Part shown: piece after piece, positions 61,309-64,000 of the stretch
Layout: the number at the start of each line of letters is the position of its first letter
How positions within the stretch are numbered: position 1 is the stretch's first letter
Origin: JARYGU01 sp033795365
Lineage (GTDB): Bacteria > Pseudomonadota > Alphaproteobacteria > Rhizobiales > Rhizobiaceae
DNA length: 64,000 nucleotides
NCBI GenBank assembly: GCA_033795365.1
Contig: JARYGU010000004.1
Span: forward strand, 1 to 64,000
Direction: 5' to 3'
Program-made: the position numbers and the translations under genes
Notes under the pieces: generated by a model
Databases searched by the model: none
The model's input: the letters and a program-made list of their open reading frames with translations, nothing else
What the model was told of the DNA's origin: nothing

Positions 61309-61760
61309 CATTAATCGCCGCTCCCTTTGGGGTTTTCCGCGCGCCGATGCACCCCTCTGCTCGCGCTCGACTATAGGGCGGATGACGACAGTCGATTAGC
61401 CTGCGGAATCGGTATGCTGTTGTGAGACCTCTTCATCAATCATGGCGACCGCGCGCAATCTGCCGTTGGAATGACAAAATGCCGATTTCGATCGGCCAAA
61501 CCTGATTAATGAACACAGCTCATAATCGCATGCCATTTTGAAGCGCTAGTCGCCGATAAGCACCTCGACTATCTCTGCCCTAACGGATCAGTCCAGCATT
61601 TGCCTGGTGAATTCCGCCTGCCACGCATGACGCTGCCGACAGGCAGGATCCGCGTGGTGGGAGCAAATCCCTCCCGTAATCAAATCCAGCCGGTGCGCAG
61701 CAACGCCGCATGGCGAACGGCGGCCGCATGGCAGCCCTTGCAGTTTCGAGGTAGTTCAAA
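61309..61760. other. Intergenic stretch without a clear gene
   Basis: About 450 bases between the hydrolase promoter and the MFS gene. No frame shows a family pattern. The promoter of the MFS gene should be here, but none could be placed securely. Confidence 0.4.
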
Positions 61761-62960
61761 ATGTTGATGCAAGTTTCTTCCGAAGGCCGCGAGGTCGAGG
61801 ACAAGCCGGCGGCGTGGGCCGGGGTCTTTGCGCTGTCGCTGGGCGCGTTCGCATTGATTGCGTCCGAATTCATGCCGGTGAGCCTGCTGACGCCGATCGC
61901 GTCCGACCTTCAGATCACCGAGGGTCAGGCCGGACAGGCGATCTCCGTGTCCGGCGCGTTCGCGGTTCTGACGAGCCTCTTCATTTCCGCCGTGGCCGGC
62001 CAACTCGACCGCAAGGTGCTCTTGCTGACCTTGACCGGCCTGATGATCGTCTCGGGCACGATCGTGGCGATCGCTCCGAGCTATGAGATCTTCATGGTGG
62101 GTCGCGCATTCATTGGTGTCGCCATCGGCGGCTTCTGGTCGATGTCGGCCGCCGTGGCAATGCGGCTCGTGCCGGACGATCAGGTACCCCGGGCGCTGTC
62201 GATCCTGAACGGCGGAAACGCACTGGCGATGGTTGTCGCCGCACCGCTGGGCAGCTTTCTCGGTGGCCTCATCGGCTGGCGCGGAGCCTTCTTCTTCGTC
62301 GTCCCGATCGCGGCCATCGTCTTCGTCTGGCAGCTGATGAGCCTCCCGTCGATGAAGACAGAGGTCCGGACGAGCGCCGCAGGCGTTTTCAAGGTGCTGC
62401 GGCGGCCTGTCGTCGCCCTGGGCATGGCGGCTGTCAGCATCTTCTTCATGGGGCAGTTCGCGCTGTTCACCTATCTGCGGCCGTTCCTCGAAACGGTGGA
62501 GCATGTCGACGTTTCCACGCTGTCGCTCATGCTGCTGATGATGGGCGTCACCGGCTTCATCGGCACCTCCTTCATCGGCGCATTCGTGAAGGACGGTCTC
62601 TACCGCACGCTGGTCACGATCCCGGTTCTGATGGCGCTCATCGCGTCCGCGCTCGTTCTGTCCGGCGGCGGCGTTGCCACGACCGCGGTATTGCTTGGCC
62701 TCTGGGGTCTATTCGCCACGTCTGCGCCGGTCGGCTGGTGGACCTGGGTGGCGAGAACTCTGCCAAACGACGCCGAGGCCGGCGGCGGCCTGATGGTTGC
62801 GGTGGTTCAGCTCGCGATCACTTTCGGCGCGGTCGTCGGTGGCATTCTGTTCGACACCAGCGGATACCAGGCGACCTTTGGCGCCAGCGCCGGCATGTTG
62901 CTGATTGCCGCCCTCCTCGCCGTTCTGACGTCGCGCAGCGGCCGAATTCAACCGGCCTGA
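61761..62960 (+). CDS. MFS efflux transporter (NepI/AraJ type, DHA1)
   Basis: 399 residues with 12 membrane segments. ALIASEFMPVSLLTPIASDL (first helix motif of the DHA1 group), GQLDRKVLLLTLTGL (motif A), and GRAFIGVAIGGFWSMSAAVA (helix 4). Likely exports small drugs, sugars or nucleosides. ATG 61761 has GAGG 9 bases upstream. Confidence 0.87.
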   Translation: MLMQVSSEGREVEDKPAAWAGVFALSLGAFALIASEFMPVSLLTPIASDLQITEGQAGQAISVSGAFAVLTSLFISAVAGQLDRKVLLLTLTGLMIVSGTIVAIAPSYEIFMVGRAFIGVAIGGFWSMSAAVAMRLVPDDQVPRALSILNGGNALAMVVAAPLGSFLGGLIGWRGAFFFVVPIAAIVFVWQLMSLPSMKTEVRTSAAGVFKVLRRPVVALGMAAVSIFFMGQFALFTYLRPFLETVEHVDVSTLSLMLLMMGVTGFIGTSFIGAFVKDGLYRTLVTIPVLMALIASALVLSGGGVATTAVLLGLWGLFATSAPVGWWTWVARTLPNDAEAGGGLMVAVVQLAITFGAVVGGILFDTSGYQATFGASAGMLLIAALLAVLTSRSGRIQPA

Positions 62961-62990
62961 CCGAGGCTGTTGATCTCGATAACGAAAGAG

Positions 62991-63016
62991 ACCGGCAGCA
63001 CACCCGCTGCCGGTTT
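62991..63016 (+). terminator. Terminator after the MFS gene
   Basis: ACCGGCAGC and GCTGCCGGT make a 9-bp stem with a 6-base loop, followed by TTCT. It lies 31 bases after the MFS stop. Confidence 0.7.
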
Positions 63017-63449
63017 CTGAATTGAGAAAACCCTGATGGCGAGCCTCACCGGTAAAATCATCCGCAATCGCCCTGATCAGCCTGTTACCATCAGGTATGA
63101 GATTAATCGTCCGCTCGGGGAAGTTTCAAACCCGCATTGCGGGCGTATGCTTTTGCGTCAGCGGCATCGTCTTCACGACCGAGACACACGTTCGTAATAG
63201 AAGGTCCAAAAAGAGCCAACAATCCGTGGGATTATTCGTGCTTCCGACGCCGGGCCGGTGAATGCGGTTGACTGTGCCTTCGAACAACTTTTGTTGGATT
63301 GCTTGTTTATTGCGCGCATTGTCGAGTGCCGGGCGGGGCAAAAGCTGGTATCGAAATATGCGAGTATCAACCTTCTCGTAAAGCCAAGCCAAACATCAAA
63401 TCTCGGCAAAATCCAACCGCTTCGACGATGTAGAAATATGGAGAACGTA
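63017..63449. other. Intergenic stretch before katG
   Basis: About 430 bases. Minus-strand frames (63126-63392 and 63173-63487) have no recognisable family and no good RBS. An OxyR-type promoter would be expected for katG, but no site could be named confidently. Confidence 0.4.
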
Positions 63450-64000
63450 ATGGACCAGAAACCTGACACTGCGGGCAAGTGTCCCATTGATCATTCGGCC
63501 CCACGCGGCAGGAGAAATCGTGACTGGTGGCCGAATCACCTAGACGTCCAGGTTCTTCATGGGCACTCCGTTCGCTCCGATCCGATGGGCGAGGGGTTCG
63601 ATTATGCCGAGGAGTTCAGGAAGCTCGATCTCGATGCGCTGAAGAAGGATCTTCATGCATTGATGACGGATTCGCAGGACTGGTGGCCGGCCGACTTCGG
63701 CCACTATGGCGGCCTGTTCATCCGCATGGCATGGCACAGCGCCGGCACCTATCGCATTACGGACGGCCGTGGTGGCGCCGGCCAGGGCCAGCAGCGGTTT
63801 GCGCCCCTCAACAGCTGGCCGGACAATGCCAACCTCGACAAGGCCCGCCGCCTGCTCTGGCCGATCAAGCAGAAATACGGCAACAGGATCTCCTGGGCGG
63901 ACCTTATGATCCTTACCGGCAACGTCGCACTCGAATCCATGGGTTTCAAGACCTTCGGCTTTGCCGGCGGTCGTGCTGACGTATGGGAGCCGGAAGAGCT
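63450..64000 (+). CDS. katG: Catalase-peroxidase KatG, N-terminal part (runs off the window)
   Basis: ATG 63450 has GGAG 6 bases upstream. The visible 183 codons follow KatG closely: NRDWWPNHLDVQVLHGHSV, DPMGEGFDYAEEFRKLDL, and the active site FIRMAWHSAGTYR with the distal Arg, Trp and His. GAGQGQQRFAPLNSWPDN and MILTGNVALESMGFKTFGFA continue the domain. Degrades hydrogen peroxide. The C-terminal part is outside the window. Confidence 0.95.
   Translation, partial: MDQKPDTAGKCPIDHSAPRGRRNRDWWPNHLDVQVLHGHSVRSDPMGEGFDYAEEFRKLDLDALKKDLHALMTDSQDWWPADFGHYGGLFIRMAWHSAGTYRITDGRGGAGQGQQRFAPLNSWPDNANLDKARRLLWPIKQKYGNRISWADLMILTGNVALESMGFKTFGFAGGRADVWEPEE

Noticed and set aside
63126..63487. Minus-strand frames upstream of katG
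   Set aside because: No RBS, no family pattern, and one of them overlaps the start of katG.

Overview
The window looks like part of a large plasmid or second replicon of a Rhizobiaceae bacterium (Sinorhizobium/Ensifer, Rhizobium, Agrobacterium or Shinella type). The evidence is high GC, a complete repABC replication and partition operon with its countertranscribed RNA and two parS sites, and an ectoine-degradation cluster arranged as in rhizobia. The species cannot be fixed from the sequence alone. No tRNA, rRNA or CRISPR array was seen.

Layout. (1) 1-2400: mobile junk and plasmid-maintenance genes: the start of a large serine recombinase, a PIN/RHH toxin-antitoxin pair, an IS6-family remnant and an SH3-domain pseudogene. 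(2) 2400-12100: a carbohydrate-catabolism cluster: a truncated DhaK-type kinase fused to an XRE-regulator remnant, a TIM-barrel isomerase, an SDR and a two-subunit transketolase on the minus strand. Facing away are a TRAP transporter, a beta-hydroxyacid dehydrogenase and a LysR regulator. (3) 13000-21800: a defence-like island: a HEPN-like protein, an HNH nuclease, an HNH-AAA ATPase fusion, a MORC/Hsp90-type GHKL ATPase, a C5-cytosine methyltransferase, an HTH controller candidate and a Vsr endonuclease. (4) 21670-26830: an AT-rich scar, an integrase remnant, a second HTH/PIN toxin-antitoxin pair, a DUF1403-ScpB operon, and a tyrosine recombinase with a 14-7-14 dyad in front of it. (5) 26900-30770: repC, the ctRNA gene, repB and repA. 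(6) 30845-44262: ectoine/5-hydroxyectoine uptake and catabolism (doeD, doeC, AsnC and MocR/EnuR regulators, ehuABCD, eutABC, doeA, doeB). (7) 44416-52193: an iron-siderophore operon (FecI sigma factor, FecR, TonB receptor, binding protein, double permease, FhuF reductase) with a candidate IRO box but no ATPase gene. (8) 52478-57746: a FadR-type regulator, an RpiB-family isomerase, a beta-hydroxyacid dehydrogenase and a polar-amino-acid-type ABC transporter. (9) 57800-64000: an HxlR regulator, DoxX-like, SDR, secreted cyclophilin-like and Tat-exported hydrolase genes, an MFS exporter, and the start of katG.

How the genes work together. The ectoine block forms a whole pathway: EhuABCD imports, the Eut proteins are thought to convert hydroxyectoine to ectoine, DoeA and DoeB open the ring and deacetylate to diaminobutyrate, and DoeD and DoeC lead to aspartate. 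The iron block senses a ferric siderophore at the outer membrane and controls its own sigma factor. The most unusual part is region 3. It resembles the restriction-type systems in which prokaryotic MORC ATPases accompany Dcm and Vsr, but Septu-like HNH/ATPase genes and a HEPN-like gene stand where a Z1 ATPase and other nucleases might be expected. Several genes are visibly broken (dhaK, XRE, SH3, integrase, thiolase), so the replicon has been rearranged repeatedly.
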